Assembly (NCBI GenBank): GCA_963764305.1
Contig: CAVXSD010000007.1
Coordinates: 682,001-746,000 of the forward strand
DNA from: Bog-473 sp963764305
Lineage (GTDB): Bacteria; Actinomycetota; Acidimicrobiia; Acidimicrobiales; RAAP-2
Direction of reading: 5' to 3'
DNA: 64,000 bases
The translations under genes were made by a program, and so were the position numbers. Shown in pieces: positions 33,936-44,221 of the stretch. The first letter of the stretch is position 1. Every line of letters starts with the position of its first letter. The notes under the pieces are model-generated. The model saw only the letters and a list, made by a program, of their open reading frames with translations. It ran no database searches and was not told where the DNA came from.

Positions 33936-36839
33936 ACCGACTCCAGTCGGACGTCGGTCACCAACTGGCGGCTGTCGATGAGCGTGGCCACCGCGTTGGG
34001 CGGCGCGCTCTCGCCGCCGGGCACGTTGAAGTCGATGGCGACGACGCCCCGGGCCACGCCCTCGTCGGACTCGGCGGCCAGGATCAGCTCGCCCCGGGCC
34101 GAGCGCACCTTCACTCGGTCGCCGGTCTTGGCGCCGAGGCGGTCGAGGTCGTAGGGATTGGCCCGGGCCACCAACGTCGGCACGAGCGGCGTCAGCGACG
34201 GCGAGCCGGTGACGGTGCTCCCGGCGTCGTAGAGGCGGCGCCCCGACGTCAGCCGGAGGCTGTAGCTGTCGGGCTTGGGGATCTGCAGCGGCTCGGCGCC
34301 GCCGGTACCGGTCCCCGCGAGCAGGGGCGGCGGGCTGCCCAGATCGGAGGCGCGGCCGAGGGCGGGACCGCCGGTGCCGGTGCCGACGCGGGGCGGCGCG
34401 CCCTGGCGCTCCACCGACTCGACGCCGGGCAAGGCGACGGGGTCGATCGGGGCGACGTCGTCGCGGTGGTCCTCGCTCCCGGTGAGCGGCATCAGGATCC
34501 CGTCGTGCGCCACGTCGGAGTGCAGGACCTGCTGGGTCAGCCCGGCGTAGGCGGGCGCGGTCCGGGTCAGCTCGTCCGAGAGCTCGTTGTCGCTGGCGAG
34601 GCCGAGGTCCGACCCGAGGGCCACGGCGAGCTCGGCGGCGATCATCCAGTCGGGCCAGGCGAAGCCGGGCGCCGAGAGCTTGGGGCCGAGCCGGCTGACC
34701 CGTCCCTCGATGTTGGTCGTTGTGCCCGCCCGCTCGTGCGTCACCGCGCACGGCAGCACCACGTCGGCGTGGGCGTCGACCGATTCGGACGGGTGGCCGG
34801 TCACCGCCACGACGAAGTGCCCGGCCGACAGCGCCTTCTCGGCGACGGCGCGGTCGGGGAAGTCGTCGAGCGGGTCGGCGCCTAGCAGGACGAGGGCGCG
34901 TACGCGATCTTCGGCGCCCCCGTCCCCCTCCCCCGCCATGGAGGCGAGGATGTCGGCCGTCGAGAGGCCGGTGTCGGCGGGCACGGCCCCCCAGGCCGCG
35001 GTGAAGCGCTCCCGGCCCGCATCGAGACTGACCCGGCCCGGCAGGATCCCGGGGGCGAGGCCCATGTCGAGCGCCCCGAAGACGTTGCCCCTTCGCAGCG
35101 CGGGCAGGAAGGTCGCCCGTGGCAGCGCGTCGGCCAGGGTGCGCACGGCCTCGGCGGCCACCTCGCCCGACTCGGCGTAGGAGGGCCGGCCGGCCACCAC
35201 GACCACGCCCTCGCCGCCGGGGTGGGCGGCGAGCAGCCCGCGGGCCGCCTCCAGCGCGTCGGTGGACACGGCCGCGCCTTCCGGGTGGGTCCCGAGCGCG
35301 CTCGCCGCGGCCGCGTCGCCGGTGAGGGCGCGGGCCACCTGCGGCGCGTCACCCGGTCGGATGCGCAGCGTGGCCGCGGCCCGCGCGCTCGAGCGCGGTG
35401 GGAGCCGCGGCGATCTCGAGCAGCTGCGTACCGCCACCGACCACCGCCTCGCGCAGGCGGAGGAAGAGGACGGGGAGCTCTTCGCGCAGGTCGCCGGCCA
35501 GGGTGACGAGGACCGGTGCCGCGCAGGCCTCGTCGATGGTCGCCCGGGGCAGGCCCAGGACGAGATCGGCGGGGAGCCCGTCGCCCAGCTGGGCGTCGAC
35601 CGAGTCGGTGCCGATGATGCCCTTGGCGAGCTTGGCCCAGGCGTAGGCGGACTCGTTGGTCAGCCGGGCTCCACCGATCAGCGCCACCGCCCGGGCGCCG
35701 CCGGCATCCTTGGCCGCCGTGAGCCCGGCCGCGGCGGCGGCCAGGGCCTCACCCCAGCTGACCGCGACCAGCTCGCCCTCCTTGCGGACACGGGGCTCCG
35801 CCAGGCGGCCGTGCTCGAAGCGACCCGTCTCGCGGGCCTCGCCCAGGAACTGGCCGCGGCTGGCGCCCAGGCTGACCACCTGGGACGCGGTGGCCGGGAC
35901 CACGTCGACGGCCTCGTCCGCCAGCTCGCTCGGGAGGGGGCCGCTGTCGACCTCGTCGCCGTTGACCGACTCGAAGGCGAAGCGGCCCTTGTCACACAGC
36001 CAGCCGTGGTTGACCGGTTCGGAGTCGATGCCGAGCAGCCGGGTGAGGCGGTTCTGCGAGGATTGCACGGCCACCCGGCAGCCGACCGAGCAGGCGGTGC
36101 AGGTGGACTCGACCTGATCGAGGTCCCAGGGCCGGGCGGTGAAGCGGTAGGGCGTCGCCGTGAGCGCGCCGACCGGGCAGATCTGCACGGTGTTGCCGCT
36201 GAAGTACGAGGAGAACGGCTCGGTGGGGAAGGTGGCGACCTCGACGGACTCGCCGCGTCCCGCGAAGTCGATCTGGGCCTCGCCCGCCACGTCGGAGGCG
36301 AAGCGGGTGCAGCGGGCGCACTGGATGCAGCGCTCGCGGTCGAGCAGCACGAGGTCCGAGATGGCGATGGGCTTCTCGAAGTGGCGCTTCTCCTCGACGA
36401 AGCGGCTCTCACCGGGGCCGTACGCCAGCGTCTGGTCCTGCAGCGGGCACTCGCCCCCCTTGTCGCAGACCGGGCAGTCGAGCGGGTGGTTGGCCAGCAG
36501 GAACTCGAGCACGCCGTCCTGGGCCTTCTTCACCTTCTCCGAGGTGGTGTCGACGACCATGCCCTCGTCGGCCTCGATGAAGCAGGCCGGCTGCAGTGTG
36601 GCGCCCCGCGGGCTGTCCACCTCGACCAGGCACATACGGCACATGCCGACCGGCTCCATGCGCGGGTGGTAGCAGAAGCGCGGGATGTAGGTCCCGGCGC
36701 GCTCGGCGGCCGCGATGAGCAGCTCGCCTTTGCGCGCGCTGACCTCGCGTCCGTCGAGGGTGAAGGTGTGCGACCCGTCCTCCGGCGAGGCCGCGGCGAG
36801 TGCCTCCGTGGGGGCCTGGGTCTTCGCCGTGTCAGTCAA
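33932..36839 (-). pseudogene. nuoG: NADH-quinone oxidoreductase subunit G, one frameshift
   Basis: About 968 residues when joined; it carries the electron wire of the peripheral arm. The N-terminal half has a [2Fe-2S] site (PRFCYHPR, then VGMCRMCLVEV), the His/Cys site HPLDCPVCDKGGECPLQD, [4Fe-4S] motifs (CIQCARCTRF, CTACSVGC) and a molybdopterin-oxidoreductase-like fold. It stops in frame near 35349. The C-terminal half continues in a second frame (TLRIRPGD, HADVVLPCAVTHERAGT, FNVPGGESAPPNAV). One extra G near 35380-35386, in a GC run, accounts for it. A complex I without NuoG does not work, so sequencing error is likelier than a true pseudogene. TTG start 7 nt before the nuoF stop. Confidence 0.85.
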
Positions 36840-38139
36840 AGGGACACCCCCCTTCCTTCACGTGCACCAGGAACTCGTCGCGGAACATCCGGATGCCCGA
36901 CGCGATGGACGACGGGATCGACGGTCCGAGCACGCAGATCGTGGTCTGCTGGGGCGGCCACTCCACACCGGGGGAGATGTTGTCGCACAGGTCCATGAGG
37001 AGGTCCAGATCTTCCTCGCGTCCGGCTCCGTTCTCAATACGGAACATGATGCGCTCCAACCAGCCCGAGCCCTCGCGGCAGGGCGTGCACTGGCCGCACG
37101 ACTCGCGGGCGAAGAACTTGGTGATGCGCCAGGCGGCGCGCACCATGCAGGTGGCCGAGTCCATGACGACGACCGAGCCCGAGCCGAGCATGGAGCCGGC
37201 GTCGCCCACCTCGTCCTGACCAAGGGGCAGGTCGACCTGGTCCGGGCCGAACCAGGGGGCCGACACGCCACCGGGGATGAAGGCCTTCAGTGTGTTGGAG
37301 CCGCGGATGCCCCCGCCGAGCACCGGCGCGTAGATGAGGTCGCGGAACGTCGTCTTCACCATCTCGAGCTCGTAGTTGCCGGGCTTGCGCACGTGGCCGG
37401 CCAGCGCGAAGAGCCGCGTCCCCGTCGAGCGGCCGGCGCCCAGAGCGGCGAACGCGGCACCGCCGTTGTTCACGATCCAGGGGATGTTGGCCATGGTCTC
37501 GACGTTGTTGACCACGGTGGGCTCCCCGTAGAGGCCGATGGCGGCGGGGAAGAACGGCGGCTTGATGCGCGGGAAGCCGCGCTTGCCCTCGAGCGACTCG
37601 AGCAACGCCGTCTCCTCGCCGCAGATGTAGGCGCCGGCGCCGGGGTGCACGACGACGTCGAGCGAGAAGCCGGACCCGAAGATGTCGCGCCCGACGGCGC
37701 CGTGGGCGTAGGCCTCGTTGAGCGCCGTCTGCAGGCGCTCGAGGCCCAGGGCGAACTCGCCGCGCAGGTAGATGAAGGCCTGGCTGACCTGCAACGCGTA
37801 GGCCGAGATCAGCACGCCCTCGAGTATCTGGTGCGGGTCGCCCTCAATGAGCATGTGGTCCTTGAAGGTGGCCGGCTCGGACTCGTCGCCGTTGATCACC
37901 AGGTAGGTGAGCGGGGCGGCTTGGGGCAGCAGCGACCACTTGCGCCCAGCCGGGAAGCCGGCACCGCCCCGGCCCAGCAGGCTGGCCGCGTCGACCTCGG
38001 CCGCCACCGCCTCGGGCGTCATGGTCAGCGCCTTGCGCAGCCCGCTGTACCCGCCTGTGTCCAGGTAGCGTTCCAGCGTGAAGGAGTCCTCGTAGCTGAG
38101 GCGCGCCGTGATGATCCTGGGGGCGTCGGTGATGGCCAT
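36832..38139 (-). CDS. nuoF: NADH-quinone oxidoreductase subunit F (NADH-binding)
   Basis: A 435-residue subunit that binds NADH and FMN and holds cluster N3. The FMN/NADH loop is GRGGAGFPAGRKW, the second glycine-rich block is GAGAYICGEETALLESLEG, and the [4Fe-4S] motif is ESCGQCTPCREG. All expected residues are present at normal length. The ATG overlaps the nuoE TGA (TGATG). Confidence 0.95.
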   Translation of the reverse strand: MAITDAPRIITARLSYEDSFTLERYLDTGGYSGLRKALTMTPEAVAAEVDAASLLGRGGAGFPAGRKWSLLPQAAPLTYLVINGDESEPATFKDHMLIEGDPHQILEGVLISAYALQVSQAFIYLRGEFALGLERLQTALNEAYAHGAVGRDIFGSGFSLDVVVHPGAGAYICGEETALLESLEGKRGFPRIKPPFFPAAIGLYGEPTVVNNVETMANIPWIVNNGGAAFAALGAGRSTGTRLFALAGHVRKPGNYELEMVKTTFRDLIYAPVLGGGIRGSNTLKAFIPGGVSAPWFGPDQVDLPLGQDEVGDAGSMLGSGSVVVMDSATCMVRAAWRITKFFARESCGQCTPCREGSGWLERIMFRIENGAGREEDLDLLMDLCDNISPGVEWPPQQTTICVLGPSIPSSIASGIRMFRDEFLVHVKEGGCPFD

Positions 38140-38769
38140 CAGGCCTTCTTCTCCCCGTTCGCCGCGGCACGGGCGTCCCGGGCCTCGGCCGCCGCGGCCC
38201 GCTCGGCTTTGATGACGGCGCGGTCGGCCTGCAGGCCGACGCTTCGGCGCACACGCACCAGGGTCCCGTGCGCGGGAATCGTCTCCGAGAGGCGGCCGCC
38301 GCGCAGGTTCTCGACGAGTGTGTCGAAGTCCTCGGGGGTCTGCGCTCCGACGTAGCGGTGGTTGACCTGCACGCACGGCGTGCGGTCGCAGTCGGCCAGG
38401 CACTCGGCCTCGTGCAGGGTGAACAGACCGTCGGTCGTCGTGCCCCCGGCGCGGACGCCGAGCGTCGACTCGGCGTGCTCCAGCAGCTCGAGCGCGCCCG
38501 CCGAGCATGCAGGCGATGTTGGTGCACACCGCCACCAGGTAGGTGCCCACGGGCTCGACGTGCAGCATGTCGTAGAAGGTGGCCGTGCCCCGCACCTCGG
38601 CCGCGGTGACGCCGCAGAGCTCGGCGATCTCGCTCAGGGCCTCCGGGCGCAACCAGCCGTCCTGCTCCTGGGCCAGATGGCACAGCGGGATCAACGCGGA
38701 GCGCGGCTCGGGGTAGAGCGCGACGAGCTCCTCGGCCCGGCTGCGGATGTCGGCCTGGAGGTGGCTCAC
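38139..38769 (-). pseudogene. nuoE: NADH-quinone oxidoreductase subunit E, one frameshift
   Basis: About 209 residues when joined; a thioredoxin-like [2Fe-2S] subunit (cluster N1a) beside NuoF. The N-terminal part (DGWLRPEALSEIAELCGV, TFYDMLHVEPVG, first Cys pair CTNIAC) runs from ATG 38769 to about 38500. The rest is in another frame (ALELLEHAESTLGV, second Cys pair ECLADCDRTPC, NHRYVGAQTPEDFD). One extra C in a GCGCGCCC run near 38499 restores the frame. The Lys/Ala-rich C-terminus (KAERAAAAEARDARAAANG) is longer than usual. As nuoF is intact, an assembly error is likely. Confidence 0.85.
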
Positions 38770-40181
38770 CGGTCGACCTCGCCCATGACGGGGTCGACCG
38801 ACGAGATCACGGCGACGGCGTCCGCCATGAGGCCGCCCCGCAGCAGCAGGGGCAGGGCCTGCAGGTTGACGAAGCTCGGCCCGCGGATGTGCATCCGGTA
38901 GGGCTTCGAGGTCCCGTCGGAGACCAGGTAGCAGCCGAGCTCGCCGCGGGGCGACTCGACCGCCACGTAGACCTCGCCTTCGGGCACCCGGAAGCCCTCG
39001 GTGAAGATCTTGAAGTGGTGGATCAGCGCCTCCATGCTCTCGTCGATGCGGGCGCGGGCGGCGGCGTGACCTTGCGGTCCTGCACCCGGTAGTCGCCGGG
39101 CGGCATCATCTCTGTGATCTGGCGGATCATCTTGATCGACTCGCGGATCTCGTTGAGGCGGACCGAGTAGCGGTCGAAGTTGTCGCCGTAGCTGCCGACG
39201 ATGACGTCGAAGTCGAGCTTGTCGTAGGCCAGGTACGGCATGGACCGGCGCAGGTCCCACGGCACGCCCGTCGAGCGCAGGATCGGTCCCGTGACCGAGA
39301 GGGCGAGCGCCTCCTCGGCCGAGATGTTGCCGACGGCCTCGGTGCGCTCCCGGAAGATGGGCTGGCCGGTGAGCAGCTCGTCGTACTCGTAGCTCCGGGC
39401 CAGGATGGTGTCGCAGAGCACCTCCATGTCGTCCTGCCACCCGTCGGGCAGGTCGGCCGCCACGCCGCCGGGGCGGATGTAGTTGTGGTTCATGCGGAGG
39501 CCGGTGGTCTTCTCGAAGAAGGCCAGGACCATCTCGCGCTCGCGGAAGCCGTAGATCATCATGGACGTCGACCCGAGGTCCATGCCGTTGGTGGCCATCC
39601 ACATCAGGTGCGACGAGACCCGGTTGAGCTCGGCCATCAGCATGCGGATCCAGGTGGCGCGGGGCGGGAGCTCGACGTCGAGCAGCGCCTCGGTGGCCAG
39701 CGAGAACACGAGCTCGTTGTGCAGCGGCGACAGGTAGTCCATGCGGGTCACGTTGGTGGAGCCCTGGACGTAGGTGAGCTCCTCACCCTGCTTCTCCATG
39801 CCGGTGTGCAGGTAGCCGATGATCGGCTTGGTCCGCAGCACCGTCTCCCCGTCGAGCTCGAGCATGAGACGCAGCACGCCGTGGGTCGACGGGTGCTGGG
39901 GACCCATGTTGATGATCATCGTCTGGTCGTCCCGGCGCTCGATGTCGATGTCGCCCGGGTTGACGAAACCCCCTTCGGGCAGGCGCAGGACGGCGCCGAC
40001 CTCCTGGCGGAGCTCCCCGGCCGAGGTCGTCCCCCGTGGCATCAGCTCCTGGGCGCCCTCCGAGGTCTCGGCCACCAGGGCCCGCTCCTCGGCCTCGTGG
40101 CGGGCGGCCAGGTCTTCGGGGTCGTACTTGTCGTACTCTGGTCTGGTCGTGGTCGTCGGCTCGTGGCTCGTGTTCGGTCAT
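38766..40181 (-). pseudogene. nuoD: NADH-quinone oxidoreductase subunit D, two compensating frameshifts
   Basis: About 471 residues when joined; the 49-kDa-type subunit that lines the quinone site. Core blocks: NMGPQHPSTHGVLRL (quinone-site His), GYLHTGMEK, NRVSSHLMWMA, and the C-terminal GELGCYLVSDGTSKPYR, MHIRGPSFVNLQAL, VDPVMGEVDR. The middle (from about 40140 to 39060) is in a different frame from both ends. An extra A near 40140 and a missing base near 39060 (in a CCG/CCC run) explain it and keep the total a multiple of three. The ATG at 40181 overlaps the nuoC stop (ATGA); without the first break, GTG 40075 would be the start. The stop overlaps nuoE. Confidence 0.8.
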
Positions 40182-40699
40182 CGCGGCCCTGGCGCTTCCT
40201 TGAATTGCACCGGCACCCGGCCCACTCCGTAGTCCTTGCGCAGCGGGTGCCCCTCCCAGTCCTCGGGCATGAGGATGCGGGTCATGTCGGGGTGGCCCTC
40301 GAAGAGGATGCCCACCATGTCGTAGGCCTCGCGCTCCATGGCGTCGGTGCCGGGATAGAGGTCGGCCAGGCTGTCGACGGTGGGGTCCGACTCGGGCACC
40401 TGCACACGGACCCGCACGCGCTGGCGCATGGAGAGCGACAGCAGGTTGACCACCACCTCGAAGCGTTCCGCCTTCACGCCCTCGGGCAGTGAGCGTCCGG
40501 GGTGGGTGAGGTAGTCCACAGCGCACAGGTCGGCGCACAGCTCGAAGCCGGCGTCCCTGAACGCGGCCACCATCTGCTTGTAAGTGGCGCGCGGTGGGAA
40601 GGCGAGCTGGTCCACCAGCCGGTCGGGCAGGCGCGGGACCTCGGGAAGGATGCCCGCGGGCGACGCCGCCGGGGCGGGAGCCGGGGTGGTGCCGCTCAC
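40178..40699 (-). CDS. nuoC: NADH-quinone oxidoreductase subunit C
   Basis: A 173-residue subunit of the peripheral arm, at normal length when separate from NuoD. The family signature is EREAYDMVGILFEGHPDMTRI, followed by the C-terminal DWEGHPLRKDYGVG. The GTG at 40699 overlaps the nuoB stop, and an Ala/Pro-rich leader of about 20 residues precedes the folded domain. Confidence 0.93.
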   Translation of the reverse strand: MSGTTPAPAPAASPAGILPEVPRLPDRLVDQLAFPPRATYKQMVAAFRDAGFELCADLCAVDYLTHPGRSLPEGVKAERFEVVVNLLSLSMRQRVRVRVQVPESDPTVDSLADLYPGTDAMEREAYDMVGILFEGHPDMTRILMPEDWEGHPLRKDYGVGRVPVQFKEAPGPR

Positions 40700-41256
40700 C
40701 GCGGCGTTGCCACGCGCACGGCGTCGGGCACGTTGGGCACCCACCCGCCGGTGGCCTGCTCGCCCGGCGGGACGGAACTCCCGGGGCGGCGCGTGATCTC
40801 GCCGGTGCGGATCTTCTCGTGCAGCGTGAGGACGGCGTGCAGCAGGGTCTCGGGTGACGGCGGGCAGCCCGGGGCGTAGACGTCGACCGGCACGATCTGG
40901 TCCACTCCCTGCACGATGGCGTAGTTGTTGAACATGCCGCCCGTCGATGCGCAGACGCCCATGGAGATGACCCACTTGGGCTCCATCATCTGGTCGTAGA
41001 CCTGGCGCAGGACGGGCGCCATCTTCTGCGACACACGCCCGGCCACGATCATGAGGTCGGCTTGGCGCGGGGAGGCCCGGAAGACCTCCATCCCGAGCCG
41101 GCTGATGTCGTAGTCGGCCGCCCCGACCGACATCATCTCAATGGCGCAGCAGGCCAGCCCGAAGGTGGCCGGCCATACGCTGTTGCGCCGGGCCCACTTG
41201 ACCAGGTCCTCGATCCGGCCGGTCAGGAAGTTGTGCTGGAGGTCCTCGAACCCCAT
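40696..41256 (-). CDS. nuoB: NADH-quinone oxidoreductase subunit B
   Basis: A 186-residue subunit with the terminal [4Fe-4S] cluster N2, which reduces quinone. Ligands are the tandem Cys in FGLACCAIEMM, the Cys in SMGVCASTGG and the Cys in YAPGCPPSPE, all present. The C-terminus carries a short extra tail (GGWVPNVPDAVRVATPR). It lies 3 nt after nuoA. Confidence 0.95.
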   Translation of the reverse strand: MGFEDLQHNFLTGRIEDLVKWARRNSVWPATFGLACCAIEMMSVGAADYDISRLGMEVFRASPRQADLMIVAGRVSQKMAPVLRQVYDQMMEPKWVISMGVCASTGGMFNNYAIVQGVDQIVPVDVYAPGCPPSPETLLHAVLTLHEKIRTGEITRRPGSSVPPGEQATGGWVPNVPDAVRVATPR

Positions 41257-41259
41257 CGA

Positions 41260-41709
41260 TCAGGCCGCCTCGCCGGGGGTCCGCTCCGCACTGATGCGGG
41301 TGATGGTCGACTCCGAGGTGCGGCTCGGCATGCCTGACTGCAGGGTCTTCGGCGGCCCCCAGGTCAGGGCGCCGTTCGAGATCAGGTAGAGGAAGGACAC
41401 GAAGACCACGGCTGCGAACACGATCACCTCGATTAGGCCGAACGTGGCGATCTGGTGGAACACCACCGCCCAGGGGTACAGGAACACGATCTCGATGTCG
41501 AAGATGATGAAGATCATGGAGACCAGGTAGAAGCGGACCGGGAAGCGCTGGGGCGGCTCCAGGTCGGGGACGATGCCGCACTCGTAGGGCGCGAGCTTGG
41601 CGGCCGTCGGCTTCTTGCGCGGCGCCAGCATCGCCGATGACACCAGCGAGAAGACGGTGAAAGCGAGGGCGAGCAGCCCCATGATCAGGATCGGGAGGTA
41701 CTGGTCCAC
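41260..41709 (-). CDS. nuoA: NADH-quinone oxidoreductase subunit A
   Basis: A 149-residue membrane subunit with three helices, first gene of a complete nuoA-to-nuoN operon. Signatures: KLAPYECGIVPDLEPPQRFP, with the Cys of the quinone-site loop, and RFYLVSMIFIIFDIEIVFLYP. A C-terminal extension of about 25 residues follows helix 3. Its promoter must lie in the 87 bp shared with the divergent reductase gene; no clear -10/-35 or Rex-type operator is visible there. Confidence 0.95.
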   Translation of the reverse strand: MDQYLPILIMGLLALAFTVFSLVSSAMLAPRKKPTAAKLAPYECGIVPDLEPPQRFPVRFYLVSMIFIIFDIEIVFLYPWAVVFHQIATFGLIEVIVFAAVVFVSFLYLISNGALTWGPPKTLQSGMPSRTSESTITRISAERTPGEAA

Positions 41710-41796
41710 TGTCTTCCGTTTCTACCATGCGACCCCTTCGCCAGGCACATCCGCGCCGCTGGTCAGAGGCCCCGGCGCGGGACCTACGATGCCCTC

Positions 41797-43419
41797 GTGA
41801 CGGCTCCCGACGAGACTCCCGGTCCCGGCGCCCCCAAGAAGGCGGCGCGGACGGCGAAGGCCCCGACGAAGAAACAGGCGGTGGCCAAGAAGGCGGCGCC
41901 GGCCAAGAAGGCGGTGCCGGCCAAGAAGGCGGCGTCGACCAAGAAGGCGGTGCCGGCCGAGAAGCAGGCGTCGGCCAAGAAGCAGGCGCCGGCCAAGAAG
42001 CAGGCGCCGGCCAAGAAGGTGGCGGCCAAGCGGGCGCCGGTCAAGAAGGTGACGGCAACCCCCGCCGCCGATGCCGCGGGGAAGGCGTCCCAGTCCACGC
42101 GCCGGGCAACGCCGCGGCCGGCGGCCGAGCACGTGCACGACGTCGTGATCGTCGGCGGCGGGCCCACCGGCTCCTCCTGCGGCTACTGGCTGGCCCAAGC
42201 GGGTTGGGACGTCGTGGTCGTGGAGAAGAAGGAGTTCCCCCGGGAGAAGACCTGCGGGGACGGCCTCACACCACGGGCCGTCCGCCAGCTGGCCGACATG
42301 GGCCTGGAGGAGGCCTTGGCCGGTTCCCACCGCTACCAGGGCCTACGCGCCTTCGGGTTCGGCCGCTCCATCGACATGCGCTGGCCGGAGCACCCGAACT
42401 TCCCCAATTACGGCTACACCATCACGCGCCACGACCTCGACGGACTGGTGGCCGGGCATGCCGCGGGCGCGGGTGCCACCCTGCTCCAGGGCACCGAGGT
42501 CACGGCGCCACTCGTCGACGAGACCGCCCCGCTTTCAGGCCCACTGCCGACGCTCACCGGGGTCACAGTCAAAGAGAAGGGCGCGGCGGGCACCCGGACC
42601 ATCCGTGGCCGCTATGTCGTCGTGGCCGACGGATCCAATTCGCGGGTGGGCCGCATGCTCGGCACGACGCGGCGCCGGGACCTGCCCATGGGCATGGCCC
42701 TGCGCGGCTACTACTTGTCCGACCGCCACGACGACCCGTTCATCGAGTCGCACCTCGACATCCGCGACGCCGAGGGCGACGTGGTTCCCGGGTACGGCTG
42801 GATCTTCCCCATGGGCGACGGCCGGGTGAACGTCGGGGTCGGACTGCTCTCGACCGACCAGCGCTGGAAGGGCCTCAACACCTCCCATCTCATGGATGCC
42901 TTCGTGGCCTTCGCCCCGTCGTCCTGGGGGCTGCGGCCCGAGACGAGCCTGGGGCAACCGACCGGCGGCAAGCTCCCGATGGGGCTCTCCGTCGGGCCGC
43001 GCGCGGGCGGCAACGTGCTCATAGCCGGCGATGCTGGTGGCGCCATCAACCCATTCAACGGGGAGGGCATCGCCTACGGCTACGAGACGGGGCGCCTGGC
43101 CGCCGCCGCGCTCGGCCACGCCCTGACCGGCGGGGGCGAGCGGGCGCTGGGCGACTACGACAGCGAGCTCGAAGCGGCCTACGGCCCGTACTTCAAGGTG
43201 GCCCGCGCCTTCGTCCACCTGATCTCGAACCCCGAGGCGATGCGCCTGTGCGTCGGCCTCGGCATGCGCTCGGAGCTGCTCATGACCCAGCTCCTCCGAA
43301 TCATGGCCAACCTGATGCGTCCCGACGCCGCCGGCCCGGCCGAACTGGGCTTCCGGGCCATGGAGCTCGTCTCGCGCCTCCTGCCCGACAGCGACGGGCT
43401 CGAGAGCCCCGCCGCCTGA
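41797..43419 (+). CDS. Geranylgeranyl reductase-family FAD protein with H1-like tail (menaquinone reductase MenJ-like)
   Basis: A 540-residue flavoprotein. Residues about 110-540 are a geranylgeranyl-reductase fold: FAD motif VVIVGGGPTGSSCGYWLA, EFPREKTCGDGL, VVVADGSNSRVGRML, and the second FAD block VLIAGDAGGAINPFNGEGI. Such enzymes saturate isoprenoid double bonds; the mycobacterial relative MenJ reduces one in menaquinone. A position next to nuoA supports a quinone role. The first about 105 residues are odd: Lys/Ala/Pro repeats (PAKKAVPAKKAASTKKAVPA) like histone H1 tails. This segment is repetitive in DNA too (about 41878-42040). GTG start, divergent from nuoA. Confidence 0.85.
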   Translation: MTAPDETPGPGAPKKAARTAKAPTKKQAVAKKAAPAKKAVPAKKAASTKKAVPAEKQASAKKQAPAKKQAPAKKVAAKRAPVKKVTATPAADAAGKASQSTRRATPRPAAEHVHDVVIVGGGPTGSSCGYWLAQAGWDVVVVEKKEFPREKTCGDGLTPRAVRQLADMGLEEALAGSHRYQGLRAFGFGRSIDMRWPEHPNFPNYGYTITRHDLDGLVAGHAAGAGATLLQGTEVTAPLVDETAPLSGPLPTLTGVTVKEKGAAGTRTIRGRYVVVADGSNSRVGRMLGTTRRRDLPMGMALRGYYLSDRHDDPFIESHLDIRDAEGDVVPGYGWIFPMGDGRVNVGVGLLSTDQRWKGLNTSHLMDAFVAFAPSSWGLRPETSLGQPTGGKLPMGLSVGPRAGGNVLIAGDAGGAINPFNGEGIAYGYETGRLAAAALGHALTGGGERALGDYDSELEAAYGPYFKVARAFVHLISNPEAMRLCVGLGMRSELLMTQLLRIMANLMRPDAAGPAELGFRAMELVSRLLPDSDGLESPAA

Positions 43420-43455
43420 GGCGCCCACCCGAGGCGCGCCGCCCGAGGCACGCCC

Positions 43456-44217
43456 TCAGGCGAACAGCCGCTCCGAACCACCCGCCACCCGCAGCAGCCA
43501 GGCGCGCTCCTCACCCTCGAAGCCTTCCGCGACGCGCGCCGCCGCCGTGACCCGCACCCAGGCATCGAGGGCATCGTCGCTCAGGCCTCGTCGGGACTGA
43601 CCCTCGCGCCGCACGGCACGCATGAACCGCCCGACCGGCCCGGTCGAGCGCTGCCCCCACAGGACGAGGGTGCGGCCGAGATCCGCCGCCGAGGGGCCGG
43701 CCGCCACGGTCAGCCAGTCGATGACGACCCAGCCGCCGGGCCCCACCAGCACGTTGGAGGGGTGGAAATCGAAGTGGCAGACGCCCCGCTCGCCGTCGTC
43801 GTGCTCGGCCAGCAGCGTCTGGAGGTCGCGCCGCAACCCGGCGTCGGGCACGCTGACGTCGATCTCGTCGCCCAGTCGGGACACCAGGTCGGGCAGGCCG
43901 CCGACGCTGACCCGGTTGCACCGCAGCTGGAGCGCGGCAAAACGATGCGCCAGGCGCTCGTCCTCCCCTGGACCCGAGGCCGACAGGACCTCGAGCAGCG
44001 ACGGCCCGTCTACCCGGTCCAGGATCACGCCGGTGCGCCCGTCCACGGTGACCGTGCCGTGCGGTTGGGCCACCGGCAGCCCCGCCTCGGCCAGGTCGCC
44101 GAGCACGGTCGCCTCATAGGCGGACAGGCCGTCCCACTCGGGCCGGTCGAGCTTGAGCACCCGACCCTCGCCGTAGGCGAAGACCTCGGCCGTACGGCCC
44201 TCGGCCAGCAGCTCCAC
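43456..44217 (-). CDS. Phosphotransferase (APH/choline-kinase fold) family protein
   Basis: A 253-residue protein with the aminoglycoside phosphotransferase/choline kinase fold. N-lobe: GRTAEVFAYGEGRVLKLDR, with the ATP-binding Lys. Catalytic loop: CHFDFHPSNVLV; metal-binding Asp: VVIDWLTVAAG. The substrate is unknown; resistance is not implied, since many members act on sugars, amines or metabolites. GTG start, 4 nt after the HIT gene stop, at the tail of the heme operon. Confidence 0.85.
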   Translation of the reverse strand: MELLAEGRTAEVFAYGEGRVLKLDRPEWDGLSAYEATVLGDLAEAGLPVAQPHGTVTVDGRTGVILDRVDGPSLLEVLSASGPGEDERLAHRFAALQLRCNRVSVGGLPDLVSRLGDEIDVSVPDAGLRRDLQTLLAEHDDGERGVCHFDFHPSNVLVGPGGWVVIDWLTVAAGPSAADLGRTLVLWGQRSTGPVGRFMRAVRREGQSRRGLSDDALDAWVRVTAAARVAEGFEGEERAWLLRVAGGSERLFA

Positions 44218-44221
44218 GCGC

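Noticed and set aside
35349..35437. Programmed frameshift in nuoG
   Set aside because: No slippery heptamer or stimulatory structure is recognisable, and several unrelated genes share the same kind of break, so error is the simpler explanation.
41710..41796. Rex operator upstream of nuoA
   Set aside because: No TTGTG-N8-CACAA or close variant in these 87 bp.
43456..44217. Aminoglycoside resistance gene
   Set aside because: It has the general kinase fold only; no feature assigns an antibiotic substrate, and it lies in a heme/housekeeping unit.
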